The notes under the pieces are model-generated. The model did not search any database, was not told the origin of the DNA, and was given only the letters and a program-made list of their open reading frames with translations. 64,000 nucleotides of DNA. It comes from Melghirimyces profundicolus (lineage in GTDB: Bacteria; Bacillota; Bacilli; Thermoactinomycetales; DSM-45169). This document shows, piece after piece, positions 15,833-27,084 of this stretch. The DNA lies in the NCBI RefSeq assembly GCF_003054245.1, contig NZ_QBKR01000018.1:1-64000 (forward strand). Reading direction: 5' to 3'. Numbering within the stretch: position 1 is the stretch's first letter; every line of letters begins with the position of its first letter. A program made the position numbers and the translations under genes.

Positions 15833-18277
15833 ATGATGTTTGGACGATTTACGGAGCGGGCACAAAAAGTGCTCGCACTGGCCCAGGAAGAAGCGGTCCG
15901 ATTGGGCCACAGCAATATCGGCACTGAACACATCCTGCTGGGGCTGGTTCGGGAAGGAGAAGGAATTGCCGCCAAAGCCCTGATGGGTTTGGGGCTTGGA
16001 CTTGAGAAGGTCCAGAAAGAGGTGGAAACGCTGATCGGAAGGGGCCAGGGTCAGCCGACCAATATCGCTTACACTCCGAGGGCGAAGAAAGTGATTGAGC
16101 TGTCCATGGACGAAGCCCGCAAGCTGGGGCATACTTATGTCGGCACCGAACATATTCTGCTGGGTTTGATCCGGGAAGGCGAAGGAGTGGCCGCCCGGGT
16201 TCTCAACAATCTGGGGGTCAGCCTGAACAAGGCCCGTCAACAGGTACTTCAGCTTCTCGGAAGCTCCGAGGCGGTCTCTTCCCACCAGGGTTCGACCAGC
16301 AATGCCAATACACCCACACTGGACAGCCTGGCCCGGGATCTGACGGCGGATGCCAAGGAAGATAACCTGGATCCGGTGATCGGACGGGAAAAAGAAATTG
16401 AGCGGGTGATCCAGGTTCTTTCCCGTCGGACCAAAAACAACCCGGTGCTCATCGGGGAACCCGGGGTGGGGAAAACGGCGGTCGCAGAGGGCTTGGCCCA
16501 GAGAATTGTGGACGGGGAAACCCCGGAAACGCTCCGCGGCAAACGGGTGATGACCCTCGATATGGGCACCGTGGTCGCCGGAACCAAGTACCGGGGCGAA
16601 TTCGAAGATCGGCTGAAAAAGATCATGGACGAAATCCGGCAGGCGGGCAACGTGATTCTGTTCATCGATGAGTTGCACACGCTGATCGGCGCCGGGGGAG
16701 CGGAAGGCGCCATCGACGCCTCCAACATCCTGAAACCGGCGCTGGCCCGGGGCGATCTCCAGTGCATCGGGGCGACCACCCTGGACGAATATCGGAAATA
16801 CATCGAGAAGGACGCGGCGCTGGAACGGCGTTTCCAGCCGATTACCGTTGATGAGCCCTCTGTGGAAGAAGCGGTTCAGATCCTGGAAGGTCTCCGTGAT
16901 CGCTACGAGGCCCACCATCGCGTCAAGATCACCGATGATGCGATCGAGGCGGCGGTGAAACTGTCCGATCGTTACATCACCGACCGCTACCTGCCGGACA
17001 AAGCCATCGACCTGATCGATGAAGCAGCTTCCAAAGTGCGCCTTTCCTCCTTCATCGTGCCCCCGGATCTGAAGGAGATGGAGCAGAAGCTGGAGGAAGT
17101 CCGCAAAGAAAAGGATGCGGCGGTGCAGAGCCAGGAATTCGAGAAGGCGGCTTCCCTCCGGGACAAAGAACAAAAGCTGCGTGAGGAGCTGGAATCCACC
17201 CGCAACCGTTGGAAAGAGGACCAGGGCAAAACGGATTCGGAAGTGGGGCCCGAGGACATCGCCGAAGTGGTGGCCAACTGGACCGGAATTCCGGTGAAAA
17301 AACTGGCCGAAGAGGAATCCGAACGGTTGCTCAACATGGAAAACATCCTTCACAAACGGGTCATTGGACAGGACGAAGCGGTCCGCTCCGTCTCCCGGGC
17401 CATTCGCCGGGCCCGTGCCGGGTTGAAGGATCCCAAGCGTCCGATCGGTTCGTTCATCTTTCTCGGTCCCACGGGCGTTGGGAAGACGGAGCTGGCCCGT
17501 GCGCTGGCGGAGGCGATGTTCGGGGATGAGGAGGCCATCATCCGGGTGGATATGTCCGAATACATGGAGAAACATTCCACCGCCCGTTTGGTCGGGGCGC
17601 CTCCGGGATATGTGGGCTATGAAGAAGGGGGTCAGCTGACGGAAAAAGTCCGCCGCAAGCCCTATTCCGTCGTCCTCTTTGACGAAGTGGAAAAGGCCCA
17701 CCCCGAAGTGTTCAACGTCTTGCTTCAGGTGCTGGAGGACGGACGGCTGACCGACGGCAAAGGACGGACGGTGGACTTCCGCAACACCGTGATCATCATG
17801 ACCTCCAATGTCGGGGCCGACCTGATCAAGTCGAACAAACGCCTCGGTTTCAGCGTCGGAGATCAGGCGCAAGACGAATACGAAGCGATGAAGGACAATG
17901 TGATGGAGGAACTGAAAAAGGCATTCCGTCCCGAATTCCTCAACCGGATCGACGATGTCATCGTTTTCCACTCCCTGAAGGAGGAGCATTTGCAGGAAAT
18001 CGTCAGCCTGATGTCCGATCAGCTCCGGAAACGCCTCAAGGAACAGGAGATCGACTTCGTGCTGAGCGATGCGGCGGCGAAATACCTGGCCAAAGCCGGG
18101 TTCGATCCCACTTACGGCGCCCGACCGCTGCGCCGCGCCATCCAGAAGAACATCGAGGATCGCTTGTCCGAAGAGCTTCTCAAAGGGAACATCAAACACG
18201 GGGACACGGTGGAAATCGATGAGAAAGACGGTGAACTGACCGTCCGCCGGAGCGAAATGAGCCCCTCTGCCCAATAG
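15833..18277 (+). CDS. clpC: ClpC, Hsp100 ATPase of the ClpCP protease
   Basis: 814 residues. Two N-terminal Clp repeats (1-145, [23 protein letters not shown] and its partner) receive arginine-phosphate tags. The first AAA+ module has Walker A GEPGVGKT, the middle UVR-like coiled coil lies at about 415-455, and the second AAA+ module has GPTGVGKT. The LGF loop (KRLGFSV, near 665) docks ClpP. It unfolds tagged or aggregated proteins for degradation. Last gene of the ctsR operon, closed by a strong terminator. Confidence 0.98.
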   Translation: MMFGRFTERAQKVLALAQEEAVRLGHSNIGTEHILLGLVREGEGIAAKALMGLGLGLEKVQKEVETLIGRGQGQPTNIAYTPRAKKVIELSMDEARKLGHTYVGTEHILLGLIREGEGVAARVLNNLGVSLNKARQQVLQLLGSSEAVSSHQGSTSNANTPTLDSLARDLTADAKEDNLDPVIGREKEIERVIQVLSRRTKNNPVLIGEPGVGKTAVAEGLAQRIVDGETPETLRGKRVMTLDMGTVVAGTKYRGEFEDRLKKIMDEIRQAGNVILFIDELHTLIGAGGAEGAIDASNILKPALARGDLQCIGATTLDEYRKYIEKDAALERRFQPITVDEPSVEEAVQILEGLRDRYEAHHRVKITDDAIEAAVKLSDRYITDRYLPDKAIDLIDEAASKVRLSSFIVPPDLKEMEQKLEEVRKEKDAAVQSQEFEKAASLRDKEQKLREELESTRNRWKEDQGKTDSEVGPEDIAEVVANWTGIPVKKLAEEESERLLNMENILHKRVIGQDEAVRSVSRAIRRARAGLKDPKRPIGSFIFLGPTGVGKTELARALAEAMFGDEEAIIRVDMSEYMEKHSTARLVGAPPGYVGYEEGGQLTEKVRRKPYSVVLFDEVEKAHPEVFNVLLQVLEDGRLTDGKGRTVDFRNTVIIMTSNVGADLIKSNKRLGFSVGDQAQDEYEAMKDNVMEELKKAFRPEFLNRIDDVIVFHSLKEEHLQEIVSLMSDQLRKRLKEQEIDFVLSDAAAKYLAKAGFDPTYGARPLRRAIQKNIEDRLSEELLKGNIKHGDTVEIDEKDGELTVRRSEMSPSAQ

Positions 18278-18289
18278 TTCAAATCCTGA

Positions 18290-18319
18290 CACCTCCCGAA
18301 GCTTCGGGAGGTGCGTTTT
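18290..18319 (+). terminator. Terminator of the ctsR-clpC operon
   Basis: A perfect 24-base palindrome (CACCTCCCGAAG then its complement) is followed by CGTTTTT. Confidence 0.92.
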
Positions 18320-18331
18320 TGTGTAGGATTT

Positions 18332-18340
18332 TGATATAAT
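18332..18340 (+). promoter_or_regulatory. Extended -10 promoter of radA
   Basis: TGATATAAT is a full extended -10 (TGN-TATAAT). The -35 is poor. A small hairpin (ATGGTT-ATAGA-AACCAT, 18339-18355) begins at the expected start site. Confidence 0.65.
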
Positions 18341-18377
18341 GGTTATAGAAACCATATAGATGATAAGGAGAGCCCGT

Positions 18378-19751
18378 TTGGCAAAGTATAAGTTAAAGTT
18401 CGCGTGTCAAGAATGTGGCTACGAATCGCCCAAGTGGATGGGCAAATGCCCGGGGTGCGGAAGTTGGAACACCCTGGTGGAGGAACGGGACATCAAAGGG
18501 GGGAGACCGGCGGTTCGGGGGCGGAGGGGAACCGGGGAAAACCGTCCCGCTGTGCCGATCACCGAAGTGGGCGGAGTGGAAGAACCCCGGTCCGACATTG
18601 GGATCCGGGAGTTGAACCGGGTCCTCGGAGGAGGATTGGTTCCCGGATCCCTCATCCTGGTGGGAGGCGATCCCGGCATCGGAAAGTCCACTCTCCTGTT
18701 GCAGGCATCCCACCGCCTGGCCCTTCGGGGGATGCCGATCCTCTATGTCTCGGGTGAAGAGTCCGCCGAGCAGACACGACTTCGGGCCGACCGGCTGAAA
18801 GCCCTGGACTCCCGTCTGTATGTCGCCTCGGAGACGGACCTGGATGCCGTGGAAGCTCTGGTGGAAGAAGTGAGTCCCCGACTGCTGGTGATCGACTCCA
18901 TTCAGACGATTTATCTTCCCGACGTCACTTCCGCTCCCGGCAGTGTGGCCCAAGTTAGGGAATGCACCGGGCGACTCATGAGGCTTGCCAAGGAGAAAGG
19001 GGTGGCGGTTATCATCGTGGGTCATGTCACCAAAGAGGGGGCGATCGCCGGTCCGCGGATGTTGGAGCACATGGTGGACTGCGTCCTGTATTTCGAAGGG
19101 GAACGTCACCATACATACCGGGTGCTGCGGGCGGTCAAGAACCGTTTCGGTTCCACCAACGAGATCGGTTTGTTCGAAATGAAATCCGAAGGCCTGTCGG
19201 AAGTGGATAATCCCTCCGAAATGTTCCTCTCCGAGCGTCCGGCGGGAGTGGCGGGCTCGGCTGTCACCGCCAGCATGGAAGGGACACGACCGGTTCTGAT
19301 CGAGCTTCAGGCCTTGGTGTCCCCGACCAGCTTCGCCACGCCAAAAAGAATGGCTTCCGGACTGGATCCCAACCGGGTCACCATGATCATGGCCGTGCTG
19401 GAGAAACGCCTCGGGATGTTTTTGCAGAACCAGGATGCATATGTCAACGTGGTCGGGGGAGTTCGTCTGGATGAACCCGCGGTTGATCTCGCTGTTGCCG
19501 TGAGCCTCGCCTCCAGTTTCCGGGACCGTCCCACCCGCCCGAAGGACGTGGTGATCGGAGAGGTGGGATTGACCGGGGAAGTGCGGGGTGTCACGCGTCT
19601 GGAAAACCGCGTTGCGGAAGCGGCCAACATGGGGTTCCGGAGGGTGGTGGTCCCGGCCAAGAACCGAAAAGGTTGGACCCCCCCGAAAAATCTGGAGATC
19701 GTTTGGGTCGAATCGGTGGAAGAAGCCTTGGAAGCGGTGCTGGGAGGGTAA
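18378..19751 (+). CDS. radA: RadA, branch-migration ATPase in recombination repair
   Basis: 457 residues. A zinc finger ([18 protein letters not shown], about 10-27) precedes a RecA-like core with Walker [10 protein letters not shown], the RadA motif KNRFG (in [10 protein letters not shown]) and a C-terminal Lon-protease-like domain. RadA helps extend and process recombination intermediates. I chose TTG 18378 because AAGGAGA lies 8 bases upstream and the product then opens [14 protein letters not shown] as in Bacillus; an ATG at 18360 is less well placed. disA follows after 5 bases. Confidence 0.93.
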   Translation: MAKYKLKFACQECGYESPKWMGKCPGCGSWNTLVEERDIKGGRPAVRGRRGTGENRPAVPITEVGGVEEPRSDIGIRELNRVLGGGLVPGSLILVGGDPGIGKSTLLLQASHRLALRGMPILYVSGEESAEQTRLRADRLKALDSRLYVASETDLDAVEALVEEVSPRLLVIDSIQTIYLPDVTSAPGSVAQVRECTGRLMRLAKEKGVAVIIVGHVTKEGAIAGPRMLEHMVDCVLYFEGERHHTYRVLRAVKNRFGSTNEIGLFEMKSEGLSEVDNPSEMFLSERPAGVAGSAVTASMEGTRPVLIELQALVSPTSFATPKRMASGLDPNRVTMIMAVLEKRLGMFLQNQDAYVNVVGGVRLDEPAVDLAVAVSLASSFRDRPTRPKDVVIGEVGLTGEVRGVTRLENRVAEAANMGFRRVVVPAKNRKGWTPPKNLEIVWVESVEEALEAVLGG

Positions 19752-19756
19752 ATGAG

Positions 19757-20833
19757 TTGAAAGAAGAGAAGAGAAACCATGCTCAGAACAACATCCTTCG
19801 TCTGGTGGCGCCCGGCACCCTCTTCCGGGAAGGCCTGGACAACGTCCTTGGGGCCAAGACGGGAGCGTTGATCGTCGTGGGCTATGATGACTCGGTTCGG
19901 GAAATCGTGGATGGGGGGTTTCACATCGATTGCCCCTTTGCTCCGGCTTACCTTTACGAGTTGGCCAAAATGGACGGTGCCATCATCCTCTCCAATGATG
20001 GCCGAAGAATTCTGTACGCCAACGCCCAGCTGGTCCCCAGCTCCTCCATTCCGTCGACGGAGACGGGGATCCGGCACCGGACCGCCCAGCGCACCGCCAG
20101 ACAGACGGGCAAACTGGTCATTTCCATCTCCCAGCGCCGCAACGTCATCACCTTGTATCAGGGAAATTACCGATACGCGCTGAAAGATATCGGTGTGATA
20201 TTGACTAAGGCAAACCAGGCGATACAGACCCTGGAAAAATACAAGTCGGTCCTGGATCAGTCCATGACCAACCTGAGCGCGTTGGAGTTCGAGGAATTGG
20301 TTACCCTGAGTGAAGTATCCATGGTGATTCAACGGATCGAGATGGTTCTGCGTATCAAGAGCGAAATTGAACGGTATATCAATGAGCTGGGTACCGAGGG
20401 GCGGCTCATCAGCATGCAGCTGGAGGAACTGGTGGTCCATGTGGAAGAGGAGGCCCACCTGGTGATCCGGGATTATTGCGCGGATCCCCATTGCAAACCG
20501 CCTGAAGAGGTACTGGAACGCCTGAACAAATTCTCCGCCGATGAGCTGTTGGAGCATGCCAACATCGTTCGCATCCTGGGCTACACTTCTCACAACAACC
20601 TTCAGGAAGAAGCAGTCGCTCCCCGGGGTTACCGGATCCTGAACAAAATTCCCCGGCTGCCGGCCCCGATCATCCAAAAACTGGTGGACCGTTTTGAGTC
20701 CCTGCCCCGCGTCATGATGGCCACCATCGAAGAATTGGATGAGGTGGAAGGAATCGGGGATGTACGGGCCCGCACCATCAAAGAAGGGCTGAAGCGGATC
20801 CAGGAACAGGTCTTTATTGACAGACATATCTAA
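19757..20833 (+). CDS. disA: DisA, DNA-scanning di-adenylate cyclase
   Basis: 358 residues. The DAC domain carries the catalytic signatures MDGAII (about 74) and RHRTA (about 107); it makes c-di-AMP from ATP. A helical middle region and a C-terminal helix-hairpin-helix DNA-binding domain ([19 protein letters not shown]) follow. DisA scans DNA and pauses at branched structures, controlling sporulation entry and c-di-AMP signalling. The TTG at 19757 has GGGAGGG 8 bases upstream, within the end of radA, so radA and disA are co-translated. Confidence 0.96.
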   Translation: MKEEKRNHAQNNILRLVAPGTLFREGLDNVLGAKTGALIVVGYDDSVREIVDGGFHIDCPFAPAYLYELAKMDGAIILSNDGRRILYANAQLVPSSSIPSTETGIRHRTAQRTARQTGKLVISISQRRNVITLYQGNYRYALKDIGVILTKANQAIQTLEKYKSVLDQSMTNLSALEFEELVTLSEVSMVIQRIEMVLRIKSEIERYINELGTEGRLISMQLEELVVHVEEEAHLVIRDYCADPHCKPPEEVLERLNKFSADELLEHANIVRILGYTSHNNLQEEAVAPRGYRILNKIPRLPAPIIQKLVDRFESLPRVMMATIEELDEVEGIGDVRARTIKEGLKRIQEQVFIDRHI

Positions 20834-20930
20834 ATTCCATAGAATGAATACACTGTAAATCCTGATCCTTGGGAGGGGAGGTGTGACCGTCAAACCGGCG
20901 GCATCTTCAACTTTTAGGAGGTTCCCTGTC

Positions 20931-21644
20931 ATGTTAGCTAGAGCGTTGCCGAGTATCTTTACCGTCGGGAACTTGTTTTTGGGAATCATGGCCATCATCC
21001 TGGCCTTTCACGGCGAATGGAAACATGGGGCGATCATGGTGATCATCGGGATGTTCCTGGATGGGCTGGATGGCCGTGTCGCCAGAATGCTGAACACACA
21101 AAGTGAATTCGGAAAAGAGCTGGACTCCCTGTCCGACGTGATCTCCTTCGGGATGGCACCTGCACTGATTATGTATACTTCTTTTCTTTATCAACTGGGT
21201 ATCATGGGTTGGATTATCACCGCCATCTTCCCGATCTGCGGAGCACTCCGTCTGGCCCGATTTAATGTGAAACCCGGCATTCCCGGCTATTTTATCGGAT
21301 TGCCCATCACCGCTGCGGGCGGTGTCCTCGCCACGTTGGCCCTGTACAGCGAGATGGTTGCGGGACCGGCCTTCATGGTGCTGGGAATGCTGTTTCTCTC
21401 CTATCTGATGATCAGTCAGATCAAATACCCCAACTTCAAAAAGTTGGGGATCCCCCGGAGCGCCTATTGGGTGGCGCCCGTCCTGATCATCTTGATGGGC
21501 TGGATGGCGGCCCGTTTTCCGGAGGAATTCCCCAAGCTCGTGTTTGTTCCGCTGGTCCTCTACGCTTTTTACGGGGTCAAGCGTTCGGTCTCCCGAAGAA
21601 GAAGAGAGAACGGGGATGAACCGATTGAAGAATTTAAACCTTGA
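20931..21644 (+). CDS. pssA: CDP-diacylglycerol-serine O-phosphatidyltransferase
   Basis: 237 residues, membrane enzyme making phosphatidylserine from CDP-diacylglycerol and serine, the precursor of phosphatidylethanolamine. The CDP-alcohol phosphotransferase motif is complete: DGLDGRVAR then GKELDSLSD. About seven hydrophobic segments follow. A C-terminal basic and acidic tail (VSRRRRENGDEPIEEF) makes it longer than the 177-residue Bacillus subtilis enzyme. ATG 20931 is preferred: AGGAGGT sits 8 bases upstream. A GTG at 20883 with GGGAGGGGAG close by would add 16 residues and cannot be excluded. Confidence 0.92.
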   Translation: MLARALPSIFTVGNLFLGIMAIILAFHGEWKHGAIMVIIGMFLDGLDGRVARMLNTQSEFGKELDSLSDVISFGMAPALIMYTSFLYQLGIMGWIITAIFPICGALRLARFNVKPGIPGYFIGLPITAAGGVLATLALYSEMVAGPAFMVLGMLFLSYLMISQIKYPNFKKLGIPRSAYWVAPVLIILMGWMAARFPEEFPKLVFVPLVLYAFYGVKRSVSRRRRENGDEPIEEFKP

Positions 21645-21651
21645 ACGGGTA

Positions 21652-21680
21652 ACACCCCTGAAACCCAGGGGTGTTTTTTT
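21652..21680 (+). terminator. Terminator after pssA
   Basis: ACACCCCTG pairs with CAGGGGTGT around a short loop and runs into eight T residues. Confidence 0.93.
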
Positions 21681-21839
21681 ACCGTTCTTAACAGTAGATG
21701 AAAATTGAAAAAAATCATGGGCGTCCGATTTTCATTTTACTCCTGATTCCACATGATCTAAAAAGAGAAGGGGACAAATCGGGTATTATAGAATGGTGAT
21801 ATACGCCCTTTTGTCCATTTCCTCATTACCCTGAGTTTC

Positions 21840-22235
21840 CTACCTGAGGTTGAATACCCCGAGGGTGGAAAGTTTATCGGATTCCTGTTGCACCACATCA
21901 TCCAGTTCAATGTCAAGAAGGTTGCACATCGCGGTGAGATAAAAGAGGTTTTTACCCATCTCGGCTTTAAGCACATCCATGCAATGGTCGCACAGATGGC
22001 CGGTCAGGTGGCTTTTGACGGAACCTTTGATCTCATTAAGGGGAACCTCCCCCTGGAACGGTTGGCGTCCGGCCCGGATATTGATGCAACCGCAATCCGT
22101 GACTGCCTTCATCAGGGCCCGGTTCACCCGGCTGTTGGATTCCTGGAATTTGGAGGAGACGTCCAGCACACTTCTGTGCCTCAAAAGCAGATCGGACACT
22201 TGTTGTTGAAAGGTTTGCAGGCGGTTGGTTTCCAT
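21840..22235 (-). CDS. Conserved 131-aa protein with four-cysteine site
   Basis: The 131 residues are helical. They begin METNRLQTFQQQVSDLLLRH and end ESDKLSTLGVFNLR. Two cysteine pairs, C48/C50 (DCGC) and C82/C85 (LCDHC), look like a metal site. The C-terminal helix (GKNLFYLTAMCNLLDIELDDV) recalls MazG-type pyrophosphohydrolase helices, though no catalytic set is complete. I believe it matches the small Bacillus family annotated DUF1573, but that name is from memory. Function is unknown. AAGAGGTG lies before the ATG, and a consensus minus-strand promoter drives it. Divergent from carD. Confidence 0.75.
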   Translation of the reverse strand: METNRLQTFQQQVSDLLLRHRSVLDVSSKFQESNSRVNRALMKAVTDCGCINIRAGRQPFQGEVPLNEIKGSVKSHLTGHLCDHCMDVLKAEMGKNLFYLTAMCNLLDIELDDVVQQESDKLSTLGVFNLR

Positions 22236-22325
22236 CTGTCAAACACCTCTTCCCATTCCGAACATCCGCACCGGATCGGGGCATGGGCGAAATGTCCGAA
22301 GCAACTGAATATTCCATGCAGATCC

Positions 22326-22355
22326 ATTATAGCCGGATCTACAAGAAAGTGTCAA
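22326..22355 (-). promoter_or_regulatory. SigA promoter of the four-cysteine protein
   Basis: On the minus strand TTGACA (22355-22350) and TATAAT (22331-22326) are 18 bases apart, both perfect hexamers. The transcript would have a leader of about 85 bases. Confidence 0.85.
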
Positions 22356-22406
22356 TTTATACCGCAGGATTCAGGCTCGTGGACCATTCCTTTTTTAAAA
22401 AAGGTG

Positions 22407-22436
22407 TTGACGCTTATGTGTTGTATATGCTAAGAT
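22407..22436 (+). promoter_or_regulatory. SigA promoter of carD
   Basis: TTGACG at 22407 and TAAGAT at 22431 with an 18-base spacer that contains TG near its end. A palindrome CCTTTTTTAAAAAAGG lies just upstream at 22389-22404. Confidence 0.75.
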
Positions 22437-22513
22437 ATTCGTTTCAAATTTATTGACTTCCCTCCGGGGTTGTGATATCTTGGAAATGGATATTGCCCTT
22501 GGAGGTGGGTTTT

Positions 22514-23011
22514 TTGTTCAATGTCGGCGACAAAGTGGTCTACCCCATGCACGGTGCAGGCATCATCGAGGCGATCGAGGAAAAAGAAATCCTCGGTGAA
22601 TCGCAGAAATATTATGTGATGCGGATGCCCGTTGGCGATATGAAGGTGATGATCCCCATGGCGAAAGTGAAGAACATCGGACTCCGGGAAGTGGTCGACG
22701 AAGATACCATTTCCGAAGTGATCGACCGCCTGGCCAACGGGAGCCCTGATTCATCCAACAATTGGAATCGCCGTTACCGGGCCAACCTCGATAAGATGAA
22801 AAGCGGAGACATCCATGACATGGCCGACGTGGTTCGTTGCCTCATGTTGCGGGAAAAGGAAAAAGGGTTATCCACCGGGGAACGCAAGATGTTGGACAAT
22901 GCCCGCCAGATTTTGATCAGCGAACTCGTCCTGGCAAAGGAGATGGAAGAGTCTCAAGCCTTCGGACTGCTGGATGAAATCATTTTTTCCGAAAGCAAAG
23001 CCTCGGGTTAA
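22514..23011 (+). CDS. carD: CarD/CdnL-family RNA polymerase-binding regulator
   Basis: 165 residues. The N-terminal Tudor-like CarD domain (FNVGDKVVYPMHGAGIIEAIEEKE) binds the RNA polymerase beta lobe; the C-terminal helical part (about 65-160) contacts upstream promoter DNA. The family stabilises open complexes, notably at rRNA promoters. TTG 22514 is preferred because GGAGGT is 7 bases upstream; an ATG at 22472 has no such site. It has its own promoter and precedes yacL by about 100 bases. Confidence 0.9.
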   Translation: MFNVGDKVVYPMHGAGIIEAIEEKEILGESQKYYVMRMPVGDMKVMIPMAKVKNIGLREVVDEDTISEVIDRLANGSPDSSNNWNRRYRANLDKMKSGDIHDMADVVRCLMLREKEKGLSTGERKMLDNARQILISELVLAKEMEESQAFGLLDEIIFSESKASG

Positions 23012-23114
23012 AAGGATACGACTGGGGAGGACGGGGATTTTTCCTCTGACATGCAAAAAACAGGGTTTTCATTTCTAGAGTTTGTCAATAATGCTAATGA
23101 GGAGGTGAAGCCCC

Positions 23115-24212
23115 GTGCTGAAAAGGTCTGTCCAATTGGCCTTTGCATTGATCGGAGCGACACTCGGTTATTATACGGGACCGGCACTGTTTCGAATGTT
23201 AAGCAGATCCCCTTTACAACTGGGCGATATACCAGCGCCTCAATACATCGGAGCCGTACTGGGAACGTTTTTTCTGTACCTTCTTACTTTCTGGTTTACC
23301 GGCAACGTCGTCCGGTGGATCCAGTGGAGCGAAGAACGGTTGGTGAAAATCCCCGCGGCAGATACGTTGTTTGGTGCCATGGGTTTGATCTTCGGTCTTA
23401 TTGTAGCATTTCTGATCGAACCACCCCTGTCCGAACTGCCTTTGCCGGGGATCTCTTCCGTTCTTCCCATATTGGTGTCCGCTCTCTTGGGTTATCTGGG
23501 ATTCCGGGTCGGTTACAAAAAGCGGGATGAACTGATCGCTGTTTTCACCATGGGCCGTCAAGCCAAGGACCGGGGTAAAAAGGACAAAGAAGACCGCGAC
23601 AATGTGGAACATAAAATCCTCGACACCAGTGTGATCATCGACGGCCGGATCGCCGACATCTGCCGGACGGGATTCCTGGAAGGAACGCTCGTCATACCGA
23701 GTTTTGTTCTGGAGGAGTTGCAACACATCGCCGATTCTTCCGATGTGTTGAAACGGAACCGGGGTCGTCGGGGCCTCGATATCCTGAATAAAATTCAAAA
23801 AGAACTCAATATGCGTGTCCTGATTTACGAGGGTGATTTCGAAGAAGTATCCGAGGTGGACAGCAAACTGGTGAAACTCGCCAAAGTGTTGTCCGGAAAA
23901 GTGGTAACCAACGACTTCAACCTGAACAAGGTTTGCGAGTTGCAGGGCGTCAAGGTTCTCAACATCAACGACCTGGCCAATGCCGTCAAGCCGGTGGTGC
24001 TGCCCGGTGAAGAGATCAACGTGCAGGTGATTAAAGACGGGAAAGAGCACGGCCAGGGAGTCGCCTATCTGGATGACGGCACCATGATCGTGATCGAAGG
24101 CGGTCGCGAATATATCGGCGAACGGATTGACGTATTGGTTACCAGTGTGTTACAAACATCTGCAGGGAGAATGATTTTCGCCAAACCGAAGTTATTGGAA
24201 AAGGCACTCTGA
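23115..24212 (+). CDS. yacL: PIN/TRAM-domain membrane protein (YacL family)
   Basis: 365 residues, close to the 366 of Bacillus YacL. Four hydrophobic segments occupy about 1-135. A PIN nuclease-like domain (about 160-295) holds acidic positions in [14 protein letters not shown] and [17 protein letters not shown]-binding domain closes the protein ([20 protein letters not shown]). It is probably a membrane-anchored RNA-binding or RNA-cleaving protein; function is unproven. AGGAGGTG precedes the GTG. Position between carD and ispD is conserved across Bacillales. Confidence 0.88.
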   Translation: MLKRSVQLAFALIGATLGYYTGPALFRMLSRSPLQLGDIPAPQYIGAVLGTFFLYLLTFWFTGNVVRWIQWSEERLVKIPAADTLFGAMGLIFGLIVAFLIEPPLSELPLPGISSVLPILVSALLGYLGFRVGYKKRDELIAVFTMGRQAKDRGKKDKEDRDNVEHKILDTSVIIDGRIADICRTGFLEGTLVIPSFVLEELQHIADSSDVLKRNRGRRGLDILNKIQKELNMRVLIYEGDFEEVSEVDSKLVKLAKVLSGKVVTNDFNLNKVCELQGVKVLNINDLANAVKPVVLPGEEINVQVIKDGKEHGQGVAYLDDGTMIVIEGGREYIGERIDVLVTSVLQTSAGRMIFAKPKLLEKAL

Positions 24213-24230
24213 GAAAGCGTTTGACCTTAC

Positions 24231-24262
24231 GCCCGGCGGCGAGATTCCACCCGACGCCGGGC
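24231..24262 (+). terminator. Hairpin between yacL and ispD
   Basis: GCCCGGCG pairs perfectly with CGCCGGGC over a 16-base loop and is followed by CCTCTTGTGTTT. The weak T-run makes partial read-through into ispD likely. Confidence 0.55.
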
Positions 24263-24291
24263 CCTCTTGTGTTTGAAAGGAGATAACCAAG

Positions 24292-25005
24292 GTGAAGGTT
24301 AGTGTGGTGATCCCGGCAGCCGGCCAGGGGAGGAGGATGGGTGGATCGGTGGCCAAGCAGTTTCTCGATCTGTGCGGAGAACCGGTGTTGATCCGCACGC
24401 TCCGCGTTTTTCTTGACCACCCTCTCATCAGCCGCGCGGTGTTGGCCGTCAGTCCCGGTACGGAGGAGGAGGTCCGGTGCCTTCTGGACCGGTTCCGTGT
24501 CCCGGCCGAACGGGTGACGGTGACGGCCGGCGGGAAGGAACGCCAGGACAGTGTCCGCAACGGCCTCGACCAACTGGAGGAAGAATGGGTGCTGGTCCAC
24601 GATGCGGTCCGTCCTTTCGTCACCCGGGACCAAATCACATCGTTGGTGGAACAGGTTCAAATCCATGATGCCGCGGTCCTGGCCGTCCCCGTGAAAGACA
24701 CCATCAAGGAAGTCACCTCCTCGAAGACCGTGGCCGGTACACTGGAACGAAGTCGCCTGTGGGCAGTCCAGACCCCTCAGGCTTTCCGCCGGACTCTGTT
24801 GGTACAAGCCCATCGGGAAGGGAAAAAACGGGGCATCGCCGCAACCGACGATGCGATGTTGGTGGAGGCCATGGGCGTGGAGGTCCGGGTAGTGGAAGGC
24901 GATTACAGTAACCTGAAGCTGACGACGCCGGAGGATCTGGTGTTGGCTGAAGCAATATGGAAGATGAGGAGCCATGGATATGATCAGAGTGGGACAAGGG
25001 TTTGA
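24292..25005 (+). CDS. ispD: IspD, MEP cytidylyltransferase
   Basis: 237 residues. It transfers CMP to 2-C-methyl-D-erythritol 4-phosphate, the third step of the non-mevalonate isoprenoid route. The nucleotide loop [17 protein letters not shown] is near the start (family AAGxGxRMG...KQ), and VHDAVRPFV and DDAMLVE are present. GTG start after AAAGGAGAT. It overlaps ispF by 32 bases, a common arrangement for coupling the consecutive pathway enzymes. Confidence 0.95.
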   Translation: MKVSVVIPAAGQGRRMGGSVAKQFLDLCGEPVLIRTLRVFLDHPLISRAVLAVSPGTEEEVRCLLDRFRVPAERVTVTAGGKERQDSVRNGLDQLEEEWVLVHDAVRPFVTRDQITSLVEQVQIHDAAVLAVPVKDTIKEVTSSKTVAGTLERSRLWAVQTPQAFRRTLLVQAHREGKKRGIAATDDAMLVEAMGVEVRVVEGDYSNLKLTTPEDLVLAEAIWKMRSHGYDQSGTRV

Positions 25006-25462
25006 TGTGCACCAATTCGCGGAAGGACGCCCGCTGATCCTGGGAGGGATCAACATTCCGCACCCCCGGGGTCTGGCCGGTCATTCCGATGCGGACGTCC
25101 TGTTGCATGCCATTACGGATGCCGTGCTGGGGGCCTTGGCCAAGGGGGACATCGGGACCCATTTTCCCGACACGGATCCATCTTATGAAGGGGCCGACAG
25201 TGCGGTACTGCTTCAACGGGTATGGAAGATGGCTGAGGAAAAAGGGTATGCCCTCGGCAATTTGGATGCCACGGTGATCGCTCAACGTCCCAAAATGGCT
25301 CCCCACATTCCGAGGATTCGTGAGCGTGTGGCCGACCTTTTGAAAGCGGATTTATCGGATATCAACATAAAGGCCACGACCACTGAACGCCTCGGGTTTA
25401 CCGGGCGGGAGGAAGGGATCGCCGCAATGGCGGTGGTTTGTTTGGTAACGTCACAGTCCTGA
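24974..25462 (+). CDS. ispF: IspF, MECDP synthase
   Basis: 162 residues. It cyclises CDP-ME 2-phosphate to 2-C-methyl-D-erythritol 2,4-cyclodiphosphate. Zinc ligands appear in GFDVHQF (Asp-x-His) and [28 protein letters not shown] and the C-terminal [18 protein letters not shown] are diagnostic. The ATG at 24974 lies in the end of ispD; a second ATG at 24980 is also possible. It precedes gltX by 26 bases, so the three genes probably share one transcript. Confidence 0.95.
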   Translation: MDMIRVGQGFDVHQFAEGRPLILGGINIPHPRGLAGHSDADVLLHAITDAVLGALAKGDIGTHFPDTDPSYEGADSAVLLQRVWKMAEEKGYALGNLDATVIAQRPKMAPHIPRIRERVADLLKADLSDINIKATTTERLGFTGREEGIAAMAVVCLVTSQS

Positions 25463-25488
25463 AACCGTATGCGAGAGGTGGAGAATCC

Positions 25489-26976
25489 ATGGCGAAAGTG
25501 CGCACGCGCTACGCGCCCAGCCCTACCGGTCATCTGCACATCGGGGGGGCGCGGACCGCGCTTTTCAGTTACCTCTGGGCCCGTAAAAACGGCGGATCGT
25601 TTGTCGTTCGGATCGAAGATACCGACGTGGAACGGAATGTAGCGGACGCGGAGAAGAAGCAGATGGAGGCATTGAAGTGGCTGGGGATCGATTGGGACGA
25701 AAGCGTCGATGTGGGGGGTCCCCATGCCCCGTACCGCTCCATGGAACGGCTCGATCTGTATCAAACCCACCTGGACAAATTGCTTGAGGGGGGGCAGGCC
25801 TATCCCTGCTACTGCACCCAGGAAGAACTGGACAGGGAGCGGGAAAAGCAGTTGGCTGAAGGAGTGGCCCCAAAATACAGCGGTCGTTGCCGCCATCTTT
25901 CGGAAGAGGAACGGGAAGCCTTCGAAAAGGAAGGGAGAGTTCCCTCCATTCGCTTTCGCGTTCCCGAGGGAAGGACCATCACCGTCCGGGATGAAGTCCG
26001 CGGAGAAGTGCGGTTTGACTCCGACGGGGTCGGGGATTTCATTATCCAGCGTCCCGACGGACGGCCCACCTACAATTTCGCGGTGGTGGTGGATGACGCG
26101 CTGATGGAGATCACCCACGTGGTCCGGGCGGAGGAACACCTGTCCAACACGCCCCGGCAGATTCTCCTGTATGAGGCGCTTGGGTTTGAACCCCCCGTTT
26201 TCGCCCATGCCTCGCTCATTCTCAACCCTGACGGGAAAAAAATGAGCAAACGGGACGAATCCGTCATTCAGTTCATTGACCAGTACCGGGAGCTCGGGTA
26301 CCTGCCTGAGTCGATCATCAACTTTTTGGTCCTTTTAGGGTGGGCCCCGGAAGGGGAAAAAGCGGAAGAGGAGATCTTCTCCAAAGAGGAGCTGATCGAC
26401 CTCTTTTCGCTGAAACGGGTTTCCAAAGCTCCGGCGGTTTTTGACACCGGGAAGCTGAAATGGATGAACAACCATTACATCAAAGAATCTTCCACGGAAC
26501 GGATCACCGATCTGGCGATTCCCCATCTGGCCCGGGCAGGCCGGATTTCCGAAAATCCCACCGGTGAAGAGCTGGAATGGGTGAGCCGGTTGGTGGGTTT
26601 GTACAAGGAACAGCTGGATTATGTGGCCCAGATCGTCGAACTGACGGAGATGTTTTTCAGGGAAGAAGCGAGATACTCCGGGGAAGCCAAAGAGGTCCTT
26701 TCCGGGGAGCAGGTGCCTGAAGTAGTGGAGGGTTTCATCAAGCAGCTGGAGACCTTCGAAGGAGCCCTTACCCCCGGTGAGGTGAAGGCGCTTCTCAAAA
26801 CGGTGCAGAAGGAGACCGGCCACAAAGGGAAAAAGCTGTTTATGCCGATCCGCGCAGCGGTCACCGGGGAAGTGCACGGTCCCGATCTTCGGGAAACGAT
26901 TTGCCTCCTGGGGAAAGAGAAAGTGCTGGCGCGCCTGAAAGGGTTTTTGGAACGGCGCGATCAAATCCTGGCCTGA
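25489..26976 (+). CDS. gltX: Glutamyl-tRNA synthetase
   Basis: 495 residues, class Ic synthetase that charges tRNA-Glu (and in most Bacillota also tRNA-Gln before amidation). The HIGH-type motif reads HIGG in [15 protein letters not shown], and the KMSKS motif is KMSKR. A Cys-rich insert ([10 protein letters not shown]) and the helical anticodon-binding domain follow. ATG 25489 is chosen because the product then opens [14 protein letters not shown] as in the family; GAGAGGTGGAG lies upstream. Confidence 0.96.
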   Translation: MAKVRTRYAPSPTGHLHIGGARTALFSYLWARKNGGSFVVRIEDTDVERNVADAEKKQMEALKWLGIDWDESVDVGGPHAPYRSMERLDLYQTHLDKLLEGGQAYPCYCTQEELDREREKQLAEGVAPKYSGRCRHLSEEEREAFEKEGRVPSIRFRVPEGRTITVRDEVRGEVRFDSDGVGDFIIQRPDGRPTYNFAVVVDDALMEITHVVRAEEHLSNTPRQILLYEALGFEPPVFAHASLILNPDGKKMSKRDESVIQFIDQYRELGYLPESIINFLVLLGWAPEGEKAEEEIFSKEELIDLFSLKRVSKAPAVFDTGKLKWMNNHYIKESSTERITDLAIPHLARAGRISENPTGEELEWVSRLVGLYKEQLDYVAQIVELTEMFFREEARYSGEAKEVLSGEQVPEVVEGFIKQLETFEGALTPGEVKALLKTVQKETGHKGKKLFMPIRAAVTGEVHGPDLRETICLLGKEKVLARLKGFLERRDQILA

Positions 26977-27007
26977 AGGCCGTCCTCCGACGGGAAGATC
27001 CATCGAG

Positions 27008-27036
27008 TTGCCGATTTCAAGTACCGGTAATATAAT
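27008..27036 (+). promoter_or_regulatory. SigA promoter of the cysE T-box operon
   Basis: TTGCCG at 27008 and TATAAT at 27031, spacer 17. The start site would be about 27043, ahead of the T-box. Confidence 0.75.
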
Positions 27037-27084
27037 GGGGAATAAAGAATGAAACTATAGCATGAAGCGACAAGTGGAATAAAA

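Noticed and set aside
15806-18355. 849-codon open frame on the minus strand across clpC
   Set aside because: It mirrors clpC codon structure in a GC-rich gene, has no start signals and gives a low-complexity His/Phe/Gly-rich sequence. Similar mirror frames cover rpoB, rpoC and fusA.
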